DNA from: an uncultured Rubripirellula sp.
GTDB taxonomy: Bacteria > Planctomycetota > Planctomycetia > Pirellulales > Pirellulaceae
Reading direction: 5' to 3'
DNA length: 64,000 nucleotides
Assembly (NCBI GenBank): GCA_938075415.1
Contig: CALJHC010000004.1
Location: 124,001 to 188,000 of the forward strand
Part shown: positions 27,017 to 36,224 of the stretch, piece by piece
Numbering within the stretch: position 1 is the stretch's first letter
Layout: each line of letters starts with the position of its first letter
Program-made: the position numbers and the translations under genes
Notes under the pieces: model-generated
What the model was told of the DNA's origin: nothing
The model's input: only the letters and a program-made list of their open reading frames with translations
Databases searched by the model: none

Positions 27017-28762
27017 ATGCAAAAAGATATTAATCGCCGTAAGGCAATCGGCTCTCTTGTAACCGCTGCGACCGCAGCAACCACCCTCTCAGCAACCATG
27101 GGGCGAGGCCGCTCCAGAAGCCGAAATCGCGGAGGGCGATCAGGCAGCTCACGATTGGAGAACGAAACGGTGAAGGATGCTCGTGAGGGCACTCCAATCA
27201 CATTCGAGAAGTTCACCCAAGCGATGCCGGTGCCGGCAGTCAAACAACCTTTGGCTGTGGGTAAAGAGAATAGCCCATTTGTCGTGGGCGACTGCTTTCA
27301 TGGTGTAGCGCCAGAGTATTTCACCAGAACGGTCTCAGAAGATCCATCGCTGAAATACCCTGAAAAGTACCCTGAAAAGTACTATGAGATGACCATTCGC
27401 GATGTCATCGGCGAAGTGATCCCCGGTGTTCAAACCCCCTGTTGTGGTTACGACGGGATGGTACCGGGACCGACCTTCAAATCTCGCGGTTTGGAACCGT
27501 GTGTTGTACGTGTTCACAACGAAACGAAGTACGAATGTTCTGTTCACCTTCATGGTGGTCACAACCCTTCACACTCTGACGGTTACCCCAACTTTTACGT
27601 GCTTCCCGGACGCGCTCGAGATTACTACTACACAAACACGATTCCCTATCATCACGGTGTTCCTGATGTGGGCGAGGCACCCTCCACGATGTGGTATCAC
27701 GATCACGGCATGGACGTGACTGCGCACACTTGCGTTCTGGGCATGGCTGGTTTCCACATTCAAATTGATGACTTCGAACAAAGCCTAATTGACAACAAAG
27801 TTCTTCCCGACGATCCCTACGACATTCCTCTGATGATTGCAGATCGCCGTTTTAACGAAGACGGGACGATCTTCTTTGACCCGCTCGATCATAATGGATA
27901 TCTAGGAGACGTCTATGTCGCCAACGGTAAGGCTCACCCTTACTTTAAGGTTCAGCGTCGCAAGTATCGCTTCCGTTTTCTCAACGGCTGTAATGCTCGA
28001 CACATCGAATTAAGGTTAAGTGACGGTCGTCCATTCGTGGGGCTGGCTAACGACAGTTGGCTATTCCCTCGATCTATCTCACGCGACACGATTTTGCTAA
28101 GCCCCGCAAAACGGGCGGATGTCGTCATTGACTTCAGTAAAGTTAATGCAAACGAATTGTACCTTGAAAATATCCTATCTCAGGATGATGGCCGTGGCCC
28201 CAATGGCAAACTGGATCGTCGTGATACGGAGATTCCAGGGGTGGGCGTGGTCAAATTTGTGATCGAGGGAGACCCCGTGCCCAACGATGTGTCGGTCGAT
28301 GTCGGTACAGAACTTCGCGATCACATTCCAATTCTCGAGAGCGAGATCGAAGCAACTCGCGTCTTCGAATTCCACCGACGTAAAGGCGCTTGGCAAATCA
28401 ACCAAGAGTTTTACGATGAGTTCAAATCCAATGCCTGTCCCCGAGTGGGATCAGCGGAACGTTGGATTCTTCGCAATACGGCCGGTGGATGGTGGCATCC
28501 AATCCATATTCATCTTGAGTCGCACCAGATTCAAAGCATTGACGGAAAAGCACCGCCACCAGAATGGGCTCATAAAAGCGATGTCGCCATGCTAGGTCCA
28601 AATACAGAAACTGAATTGTTCATGAAGTTTCGAACGTTCACTGGTCCATTTGTGTTTCATTGCCACAACTTGGAACATGAGGACATGAGAATGATGTTTG
28701 TCTTTGACCCGATCAAAGACGGTCCCAAGTCAAATCAACCGCTATCGGCCTACTACCCGTAA
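27017..28762 (+). CDS. multicopper oxidase (CotA/bilirubin oxidase-like), Tat-type signal
   Basis: A 581-residue oxidase that would oxidise phenolic or metal substrates with reduction of O2 to water. The N-terminus has a twin-arginine pair (R7-R8-K) and an Ala/Thr-rich hydrophobic segment, fitting Tat export of a folded copper protein. Residues 29-45 are oddly Arg/Ser/Gly-rich. All four copper-binding motifs are visible: H177-L-H179-G, W226-Y-H228-D-H230, H494-P-x-H497-x-H499 and H548-C549-H550 with H554 and M559; the Met suggests a type 1 site with an axial Met. GGGGA lies upstream of the ATG. An SCO-type copper chaperone follows after 47 bp. Confidence 0.92.
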   Translation: MQKDINRRKAIGSLVTAATAATTLSATMGRGRSRSRNRGGRSGSSRLENETVKDAREGTPITFEKFTQAMPVPAVKQPLAVGKENSPFVVGDCFHGVAPEYFTRTVSEDPSLKYPEKYPEKYYEMTIRDVIGEVIPGVQTPCCGYDGMVPGPTFKSRGLEPCVVRVHNETKYECSVHLHGGHNPSHSDGYPNFYVLPGRARDYYYTNTIPYHHGVPDVGEAPSTMWYHDHGMDVTAHTCVLGMAGFHIQIDDFEQSLIDNKVLPDDPYDIPLMIADRRFNEDGTIFFDPLDHNGYLGDVYVANGKAHPYFKVQRRKYRFRFLNGCNARHIELRLSDGRPFVGLANDSWLFPRSISRDTILLSPAKRADVVIDFSKVNANELYLENILSQDDGRGPNGKLDRRDTEIPGVGVVKFVIEGDPVPNDVSVDVGTELRDHIPILESEIEATRVFEFHRRKGAWQINQEFYDEFKSNACPRVGSAERWILRNTAGGWWHPIHIHLESHQIQSIDGKAPPPEWAHKSDVAMLGPNTETELFMKFRTFTGPFVFHCHNLEHEDMRMMFVFDPIKDGPKSNQPLSAYYP

Positions 28763-28809
28763 GGGTGAAGTGATTTGGTTCCAACAACATCTTTCAACAG
28801 ACATCTTCG

Positions 28810-29625
28810 ATGAGCAACATAAAACGATCAATCAGCGTAGGCTGCCTGTTCAGTTTATCAGTAATGCTGACAGCTGGATGTAGTCAATCGCCCAACGTGG
28901 CGTCAAACGATTCAGCTCAGGTTGAGTCCGAAGTGGATCGTCAAAACAACATACGTGTTGCGTCGTTGTCCACCGATGATTACGAGACGGTACTTGATGC
29001 TCGTGTCTCCGACCGCTTTCCTGACATTGACCTGCTCGATCATCGAGGACGAAAACTTCAGTTCTACACTGACCTTGTCGAAGATCGATGCGTCTGCATC
29101 ATCTACTTCTACACACGCTGTGTGGGAAGCTGCCCCATCACCACTCAGGTGGTCAAAAAGCTTCGCAAGGATATGGCAGAAACCTTTGGGGATGACCTGT
29201 TATTTGTTTCACTCACACTGGAGCCAGAAGTTGATTCACCTCAAGAGCTTCAGACCTACATGAAGCTGCATGGCATCGAGGATGACCCAGATCTGCCTGA
29301 GTGGATTTACGCGACCGGGGATTTTGAAGAACTGGATGCCTTACGACGCAACTTAGGCATTTATGACATCGATCCAATTATTGATGCGGATAAGACCGAA
29401 CATGCCGCGATCCTGACATTTGGAAATGACCGTTTGGACCGCTGGGCCGCTCTTCCAGTGGGAATGGATTACCGTCAACTTAAATCAGCGATGACGCGAA
29501 TCATGGGCAACAACGAGCGTCAGCGTTATCAATCGGTGGTTCAGTATCGAGAAGCGATGATGCAAAATTTTCGGGACAACACCGCGGAGAACAATACCGC
29601 GGAGAACAACGTCACTGAGAACTAG
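28810..29625 (+). CDS. SCO1/SenC family copper chaperone lipoprotein
   Basis: A 271-residue thioredoxin-fold protein of the SCO family. A lipobox (L-T-A-G-C24) makes it a predicted lipoprotein. The copper-binding C104-V-G-S-C108 and distant H198 (T-E-H-A-A) are present. In the family this domain delivers copper to cytochrome oxidase CuA; here its position directly after a multicopper oxidase suggests that enzyme as the client, which is inference. The C-terminus ends in short repeats of T-A-E-N-N. Confidence 0.92.
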   Translation: MSNIKRSISVGCLFSLSVMLTAGCSQSPNVASNDSAQVESEVDRQNNIRVASLSTDDYETVLDARVSDRFPDIDLLDHRGRKLQFYTDLVEDRCVCIIYFYTRCVGSCPITTQVVKKLRKDMAETFGDDLLFVSLTLEPEVDSPQELQTYMKLHGIEDDPDLPEWIYATGDFEELDALRRNLGIYDIDPIIDADKTEHAAILTFGNDRLDRWAALPVGMDYRQLKSAMTRIMGNNERQRYQSVVQYREAMMQNFRDNTAENNTAENNVTEN

Positions 29626-29938
29626 GGGTGCGGAGCGGTCACGCCTCACCGGAATACAACTTCGGGGAGGCGTGATCCCCGCTGCATTGGCTCAAATTCC
29701 GAGGTTCAATTCTGGTCATCAATCATCCCCACGGTTCAGCAACCCTCGCACACTCTGCACACAACCGCTTCGCCGATCTCTTCAGGTTCAAGCATGAGCG
29801 TGACGTTGTTTCCAAAGCACCCAAACGGATTGATTTGAACCCGAGCCATCAAGACGCTTCGGGTTCCAAACAGAACCTTTCTGAGAGGTGCTCGGGTCAG
29901 CCAACTGAGTAAGCCGCGTTCAAGCGCAGGATGAGATC
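29626..29938. other. spacer with inverted repeat after the SCO gene
   Basis: It holds a 9-bp inverted repeat, TCACGCCTC / GAGGCGTGA, starting about 14 bp after the SCO stop codon, with a 17-nt loop and no T-run; it may be a transcript end. The small frame 29736-29942 minus overlaps the next gene by 4 bp but looks non-coding. Confidence 0.4.
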
Positions 29939-31870
29939 TCAATTAGCACCGGTCTTAAAAGCGTTCGATACGGCGGATTCCCCGCCAACGACCGGCAACT
30001 CCAATCTGGTCGAACTGACATCCACAATCAGCTGACTACCTGGCTCAGGATGCAGAGTGAAATCTTTGTCGCTTGAAAAGATCATCAAACCAATTTGTTG
30101 CCCAGCTGGAATCACCTGATCATCTGGCTGCAAATCAAAGCTGAGGTCGTAAAATTCTCCCGGCACCAAAGGTTCACTACTGGTTAGCGATTGATGGTTC
30201 TGCGGGTCAGCCCAACCTCGGGTGATAATATTGTCCGTGATCCTAGCATCCTTCCGACCATTCCAGGGAAGCGAGACGACCCAGATGGACAGATTGACCG
30301 CAGGACGATCACTAGCGACTCGAACCGTAATTTTGGGTGTTCCAGACAGATGAAGCGGGTGTTTCAACGTCGGTGTGACGTAGAGCAATCGGTGATCAGT
30401 GGATTCAGCCTGAGCAAGCGAATCTCCTGAAAACGAATAGTTATCAATTACGGTTTCAATTCCCTGGTCCGCGACTGCTGTGACCCCTAGTTCACCGGCC
30501 CCCGGCGCACCGGCTTTCGTAAACATCGAAACCAGGTCCGCCTTTGGGTGTGGGTAGTCCGCGTAACTGGTTGGTCGATCCTGAGGATCCTTTTCACGAA
30601 CAACCCATGACTTGGGATCATTTTCCACACCATTCTCAACACCATGCAGATAGCGAGTGAACCAACGATTCATTTGCTTCATTGGTGGTGGCCCTCCGTG
30701 CCCGCCTTGATGAAAGAAAGCCTGAAGAGGGATCTGTTTTGATTTCAACGCTTCATAAATTCGAACACTGTGCTCGGGTACCACATTCCAATCATTGAAA
30801 GCGTGAGCCATTAAGACAGCGGCCTTCAATGGTTCGAGATCATTGAGATAATCTCGTCCCGCCCAAAAATCGTTGTAGTCACCGTTAACTCGGTCAAACT
30901 TCTCAAGCATCTCTTTGTCCCGCACTTCACAATTGCAATATTCCCTTCGCGCCTCTGCTCCACTGTGGACGTAATCGTAGAGGTAATCAATATCTTCACC
31001 CACATAACCGCCAGGATGCCGAATGAGGCCGTTGGATCGGTAATAATGGTAGTAAGAGGTGTTGGGAGCAATTGGAATGATTGCCTCCAATCCATCCACA
31101 CCGGTCGTTGCAGCCGCAAGTGACAAAGTCCCGTTAAACGAGGTGCCTGTCATTCCAACTTTACCTGTCGACCAATCCGCAAAGACCGGATCACCACCTT
31201 GGGGTAAGCTGAAACCTTTTGCCCGACCACAAAGCCAGTCAATAACGGCTTTGGGAGCAAGCGATTCATTGTCCCCCCCGATGGTCGGACATCCTTGGGA
31301 CAGCCCTGTACCCGGCGAAGAGGAATGAACGACCACGTAGCCCCTGGGAATCCATTTTGTTTGGTGCGACTTGGAAATGATTGGCCGCATCCCTTTTCGT
31401 TCAATTCCCGCAAATGCTTTTCGAGGATCGGGCTCATGCCCAAGTTCCTGCTTGGGATTCCAAAAGTACTCCTCCGAATTCACGCCCGTTCCGGCAAAGT
31501 ACGGACTCGAAACGTAAACGACTGGCAAACGGAGCCCATCGGTTTGCGTTTGCCTCGGTCGCGTCACGCTCACGTGCATCCGATCCAGACGGTCATCACC
31601 ATCAGAATCAAACTCGGCTTCAACCCACAAGTCCTCTCGAATCCAATAGGCGGGATCCTCAAATCCTTTCACGACCTGCGCTTCACCATCTTTGAAAATT
31701 GGAATCGACTTTTCTTCGGCGATGGCCAATGAGGCGACCATCAGGAAAAAACAAAACGTCCAAGCAAAAGCTTTGGCACCACTCACAACGTTCAATAACA
31801 ACGCTTGTGTCCGTTGAGCACCCCCAACCGTGCAGGAAAACAGTTTGTAAGCAAGCAAGTGAACCATCAT
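29939..31870 (-). CDS. CocE/NonD-type S15 hydrolase (Xaa-Pro dipeptidyl-peptidase-like)
   Basis: A 643-residue exported alpha/beta hydrolase of the X-Pro dipeptidyl-peptidase S15 / CocE family. A hydrophobic signal segment lies at about 34-51. The catalytic domain has G-T-G-L-S-Q-G near 187-193, nucleophile S244 in G-T-S-F-N-G, acid D360 in F-N-D-W, and His in H-Q-G-G-H-G-G (387/391). The C-terminal jelly-roll domain (about 470-630) is typical of the family. Substrates range from Xaa-Pro peptides to esters, so specificity is open. It starts 65 bp after the sulfatase-DUF1080 gene on the same strand, probably one operon. The start is a double ATG (31870/31867). Confidence 0.87.
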   Translation of the reverse strand: MMVHLLAYKLFSCTVGGAQRTQALLLNVVSGAKAFAWTFCFFLMVASLAIAEEKSIPIFKDGEAQVVKGFEDPAYWIREDLWVEAEFDSDGDDRLDRMHVSVTRPRQTQTDGLRLPVVYVSSPYFAGTGVNSEEYFWNPKQELGHEPDPRKAFAGIERKGMRPIISKSHQTKWIPRGYVVVHSSSPGTGLSQGCPTIGGDNESLAPKAVIDWLCGRAKGFSLPQGGDPVFADWSTGKVGMTGTSFNGTLSLAAATTGVDGLEAIIPIAPNTSYYHYYRSNGLIRHPGGYVGEDIDYLYDYVHSGAEARREYCNCEVRDKEMLEKFDRVNGDYNDFWAGRDYLNDLEPLKAAVLMAHAFNDWNVVPEHSVRIYEALKSKQIPLQAFFHQGGHGGPPPMKQMNRWFTRYLHGVENGVENDPKSWVVREKDPQDRPTSYADYPHPKADLVSMFTKAGAPGAGELGVTAVADQGIETVIDNYSFSGDSLAQAESTDHRLLYVTPTLKHPLHLSGTPKITVRVASDRPAVNLSIWVVSLPWNGRKDARITDNIITRGWADPQNHQSLTSSEPLVPGEFYDLSFDLQPDDQVIPAGQQIGLMIFSSDKDFTLHPEPGSQLIVDVSSTRLELPVVGGESAVSNAFKTGAN

Positions 31871-31935
31871 TTATCACCAAATTGAAAGATGCTTAGAGAA
31901 TCAAAAATCCATCGACCAATGATCAGAGAGAGCTG

Positions 31936-34128
31936 TCACGGCCTCGTGTAGACAGGCGGTTTCCAGTCCGCTGGCAAACGCCCCTGTGGACGAACCCCAA
32001 TCGCTCCATCCGGAATCGGGCTGTCATCGATGGTCAACAAAGGCAGGTTATCAGCCAGGTGTTTGATTTGAAAATCTTTGTATTGGATCTTCATGGCAGG
32101 ACCCACATGAACCTGCACGGCAAGAACGCCCTCCAAAGCACGACCGTTCTGATCAAGATCAATCAGATCAGCTGTTGGGTGGCCATCAATCCAGTGCTGA
32201 TGATGGTTACCCTCGACGCGCACGCGATACTCGTGCCACTGGTTGGATGGAAATTCCTTAACCGGCATTTTTTCCACGATCCATGAATTTCCTTCAGGAT
32301 CAATGATTACCTTCTCGCCAGTGTGAGAGAGAATTCGACGCCCCCGCTCCTCGTAAAGCATGCCATTGTAGTTTTGGTTATTGGCAACAACGTCGCACTG
32401 ATAACCCGAGACAATATCAAGCCCGAGATCAGGCCGACTCAAGCCTCGATATTGAATACCGCTGTTGCCTCCGGGGGTTACACGCACCTTCACTCTCAAC
32501 TCGAAATTGCGAATCGTTGACCCCTTCCAAGTCAAAAAACGGTTCATTTTTAAAGTCCCGTCGGTTTCCCCCGTCAACGCTCCCTCTTCAACCGACCAGG
32601 CACTGGAATCTCCAGACCAGCCTTGCAGATTCCTGCCGTTGAATATCGAGACAAAACCTTTCGCATCCACGCGTGAACCGACCGATGCGGATGCATTCGG
32701 ATGGGGTGAAGTCGATGGATTAAAGGATCCTTTCAACGGCTGCAAATCACCACCAAGTTCTTGGACCCTTTGGTCGGTGCGTTTTCGCATCAATTCCAAA
32801 GTATCTGCGTAACGTGGATCTGATACAAAATTCACCAACTCGTCAGGATCTGACTTCAAGTCATGCAGAAATTCGTAGCCTTCATGATCGACGTAGCGAA
32901 CGTACTTGAACCGGTCGTTGCGAATTCCCTCAAAAGCCGGAATTCGGTTCCGAACGGCAAAATGCTCATGAAATGAATCAGTCCGCCAGTCTTGGGGAAC
33001 GCCATCAGATACGATCGGCCCCAGACTTCGACCCTGGTAACGATTCGGCACCTTCGCCCCGGCCCAGTCAAGAATCGTGGCGGGAATATCCAGGTTCAAC
33101 GCGATGGCATCACTGATTTGACCCCGTCGCGACTGATCCACTCGGGGATCGTAAACGATCAGTGGCACACGCAACGCGTCATCATAATGAGACCACTTAC
33201 CGGCTAAACCACGGTTACCCATGTAGTAACCGTTATCTGCCGAATAGACGATGATTGTATTTTGATCCATGCCGGCGTCGCGCAACACTTCCATGACGCG
33301 TCCGATGGACTGATCAATCCCGGAAACCATTCGGTAATAGGCTCGGACATTGGTCTGGTATTTTTTGTCCGTATTCCACCGCCAAAAGTAACGTTCGCGA
33401 TTGATCGTCGTTTTGAGGAAGTCCGGCAACTCATCAAAGATCGCCGAATCACCAAGACGTGGAGGCGGAATAGTGACATCGTCATACATTCCATCAGTGG
33501 TGCGAGGCCAAGGAAAGTGACCGATGCCAGGTCTCCGATCGCTATCCTCAGCGTGACAAGCGTTGAACCACAGATTTAATGCGAACGGTTGATCCTTGGG
33601 CTGGCTTTTGATGAACTCAATTCCCCGATCCACGATTAGTTCCGTCTCATGACGCAAGGTGCCATCAGGCAATTTCTTGTAGAACGGATTTCGACCGATC
33701 GCCTCAAACTCATCAAAGTGATCCTGCTGGCGATAACCTCGGGGCATTTTCGCATGCCACTTTCCATAAAAGCCTGTTCTATACCCGTTTTCTCGAAGGA
33801 TATCCGTGTAGAGCGTTGAAACGGCCTCCGGTTTGGCCGATTCGCGGCTGCCCGGTGTTCCATAGGATCGCCCGGTCAAACCACTGAGCACCGTCGTTCG
33901 ACTGACCCAACAGATTGAATGGCTGACAAAAGCATTGGCGAAACGTGTACCCTCTCGCGCCAGCTGATCGATGTTCGGGGTCTGCACCAAGTTGTTGCCA
34001 TAACAACCAATCGTGCTAGTGGTCTGATCATCCGTAAAAAAGAAGATGACATTCGGCCGCTCATCCGCGACACATCGGCCAGTTGCCAACACAAATGATA
34101 AAACCACGAAATGGAAATACTTATTCAT
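31936..34128 (-). CDS. sulfatase with C-terminal DUF1080 domain
   Basis: A 730-residue secreted fusion. Signal peptide 1-21. The N-terminal sulfatase domain (about 24-470) has the metal-binding D33-D34 and the formylglycine site C73-W-V-S-R77, where Val replaces the usual Pro/Ala of C-x-P/A-S-R. H-x-K-M-P, S-A-D-N-G-Y and G-x-W-S-H elements of the family are visible. The C-terminal part (about 505-715) is a DUF1080 / 3-keto-disaccharide hydrolase-like jelly roll (F-N-G-R-N-L-x-G-W, G-N-S-G-I-Q-Y-R, H-x-W-I-D-G). The pairing suggests action on sulfated polysaccharides, one domain perhaps binding or cleaving the glycan. GGGGA lies upstream of the start. Confidence 0.9.
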   Translation of the reverse strand: MNKYFHFVVLSFVLATGRCVADERPNVIFFFTDDQTTSTIGCYGNNLVQTPNIDQLAREGTRFANAFVSHSICWVSRTTVLSGLTGRSYGTPGSRESAKPEAVSTLYTDILRENGYRTGFYGKWHAKMPRGYRQQDHFDEFEAIGRNPFYKKLPDGTLRHETELIVDRGIEFIKSQPKDQPFALNLWFNACHAEDSDRRPGIGHFPWPRTTDGMYDDVTIPPPRLGDSAIFDELPDFLKTTINRERYFWRWNTDKKYQTNVRAYYRMVSGIDQSIGRVMEVLRDAGMDQNTIIVYSADNGYYMGNRGLAGKWSHYDDALRVPLIVYDPRVDQSRRGQISDAIALNLDIPATILDWAGAKVPNRYQGRSLGPIVSDGVPQDWRTDSFHEHFAVRNRIPAFEGIRNDRFKYVRYVDHEGYEFLHDLKSDPDELVNFVSDPRYADTLELMRKRTDQRVQELGGDLQPLKGSFNPSTSPHPNASASVGSRVDAKGFVSIFNGRNLQGWSGDSSAWSVEEGALTGETDGTLKMNRFLTWKGSTIRNFELRVKVRVTPGGNSGIQYRGLSRPDLGLDIVSGYQCDVVANNQNYNGMLYEERGRRILSHTGEKVIIDPEGNSWIVEKMPVKEFPSNQWHEYRVRVEGNHHQHWIDGHPTADLIDLDQNGRALEGVLAVQVHVGPAMKIQYKDFQIKHLADNLPLLTIDDSPIPDGAIGVRPQGRLPADWKPPVYTRP

Positions 34129-35067
34129 CGAAATTAAAAATCCCCTGCGTATTTATCTTCCAGTGTGCCGGCGAGTTCAAAACACCGGGTAAAATTTGCC
34201 AACATCGCTCGACCGCAACCCAAACCTTCAACACCGCTTAAACAAAGACTGAAGAAAAAAACCTCAAAATCTCTGGGACAGCATCAAGACGAACGCCCCA
34301 TTCACTGCTCACCTTAACAAGGTCCTGCACTTCAAAACCCTCGGGTCAGACTCTCCCTCAAGACCAACCAAATCGAACGCAATGGTTCAACGACTTTTCA
34401 TCGACCAAGGTATTCCGTCAAAATCGATCAATGGAATTCACCGTCGATCATCTGCACCAGAAAAACGTGGAATTGATCCCAAAGGTTACCGAAACCGAGT
34501 TTAGCGGACGCCTACCGTCCATAACAGAACCTAGCGTCTCTCAGGTGGCATTAAAATCATCAAGGCACTGATCAAGAAACAAACACGCTGGGATTTTTCT
34601 CATTTGATTCAAACCACCCCATTGGGCCACCAATGGAGCAAGTGTCTGCTATCTGAGCAAAATCGCTGTCATGTGTCCCCTTTGGTTCAAAACTGGATTT
34701 TCATCTAAAACCGTGTTGCGAAGACAAAAACCCGAATCAGCCTCGCACAACAAAAATCACCAGCCGATCACCTCGGCGAACCGCCGTAACATCGTGCGAC
34801 GCCCGTGAATCCTCTTCCTCCATAATTCGGTACCTGAGAATCCGCTGGCAAAGTGGATTTCAAGGCGACGCTGATCCCCCGACGCATTACAATCAGGGCG
34901 GGTAGGCGTATGCCAGCCGATCGCAATCATCAAGATCGCAATCATCAGGATCCCAATCAAAGCGCTCAGTGACAACCGCTTGTTGTAAACCGTGGTCGCC
35001 AACCATCGATCGCTTCGAAGGTTATCTTGAAATCACCAACAAGAATCCCTTGACCAAGGCTCACCCT
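34129..35067. other. 940-bp spacer between divergent genes
   Basis: It has many short runs of A/T and no convincing frame. 34757-35002 minus contains a hydrophobic stretch but lacks other support. Promoters for both neighbours are expected here. Confidence 0.4.
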
Positions 35068-36072
35068 ATGAAATCAGCACCGGGTAACCCAAGGATCCTA
35101 CGTCGAGAATTTACTAGCAAGGCCTCAGCCATTGCGTTGCTCTCGACCCTCACACCGATTCAATTCGCTGGCACTTCCCTCGCGGAATCAAACGTCGAAG
35201 AGAGCTCGCCAGCGGAATCAAAGCAACGTTTGCTGAAACTTGGATTGAATGCCTTGGCTCGATCACCCGAGATGAATTATTTCGCGGATGGGCATCGAGG
35301 CGCCGCCTTGATTTCATCGCATTACCTTTGCTCAGACTACGTGCTCGATGATCAGGCTCAAACACGAATCGCAAAATTACTCGACCTCAATTACGCTTCC
35401 ACAAAACTATGCAGGGATTACCCCGAGCAAGACCCAGACCCTCAAGCGATTCAGAAAATTGGTGACGCACTCGCTGAACGAGGTGACACCCTTTTGCAGG
35501 TTGGGCACAATGCGATCTTCGCCATGCTTGCCATCAAAGCATTCCGCCTGACCCCTGATTTGGCGACGCCACCTCGTGTCGAGGGGGTTTGTCGACTGAT
35601 CCGTAAATTCACGCCTTGGCGTGACATCGCGCCTGACCCAAGTATTGAACCGCCACCATTCTCAGATGAAGTTGCAAGTGCGCGATTCATTTTGAAGGAG
35701 GCAAGTGGAGCGATCGATCGTTTCGTTGGATTTGGCCAAGGATTTTCCGGACACATGATGACGTTCGGACACGCCTTGGTTGAACTTGCGTCGATGGGGG
35801 ACGAAGAATGGGCTGAAAGTTGCCGGCAGGCGTTTTGCAAATACGTCACCGTCACACGAAAAGGTCCAGCGAAAGATGACCGACGTATCAAAGATCATGC
35901 ATCAACCAACCTTCGCCCTCTTGATGCTGAATATTGGCAGAAGCGGTCGGATCGATCCGTCGGAATTGGACACGTCTTCAAATACCCCTACGCCTACTAC
36001 GACCTGGTCAGCAGGGCAGGCGATTGCGAAATCACTCGCGAAATCGAAAAGAAAGCATGGCATGTCTTTTGA
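35068..36072 (+). CDS. exported protein of unknown function, Tat-like signal
   Basis: A 334-residue protein I do not recognise. The N-terminus has R12-R13-E-F-T followed by an Ala/Leu-rich segment, like a twin-arginine signal. The rest is mostly helical in character, with several His, Tyr and Asp clusters (for example F-A-D-G-H-R-G-A and S-H-Y-L-C-S-D-Y) that could form an active site, and G-F-S-G-H-M-M-T-F-G-H. The frame extends to 34969; 35068 was chosen because AAGG lies 8 bases upstream and the signal starts there. It lies 150 bp before a sulfatase gene on the same strand. Confidence 0.68.
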   Translation: MKSAPGNPRILRREFTSKASAIALLSTLTPIQFAGTSLAESNVEESSPAESKQRLLKLGLNALARSPEMNYFADGHRGAALISSHYLCSDYVLDDQAQTRIAKLLDLNYASTKLCRDYPEQDPDPQAIQKIGDALAERGDTLLQVGHNAIFAMLAIKAFRLTPDLATPPRVEGVCRLIRKFTPWRDIAPDPSIEPPPFSDEVASARFILKEASGAIDRFVGFGQGFSGHMMTFGHALVELASMGDEEWAESCRQAFCKYVTVTRKGPAKDDRRIKDHASTNLRPLDAEYWQKRSDRSVGIGHVFKYPYAYYDLVSRAGDCEITREIEKKAWHVF

Positions 36073-36224
36073 TGCATTCACCCTCCCCTGGTCAACCTCT
36101 CGCAAAAAACGACTTCTATCAAATTTCTTTCGCAACCTTCAGTTGAAAGCAACAGCGCAGGACTTTGATTGAGATCCATACAGTGTGCCAAGATGAAATC
36201 ATCTCGCGAGGTAATTCCAAAGAA

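Noticed and set aside
29736..29942. 68-aa frame overlapping the 29939 gene by 4 bp
   Set aside because: The overlap is suggestive of coupling, but the product has no recognisable feature and nothing supports expression.
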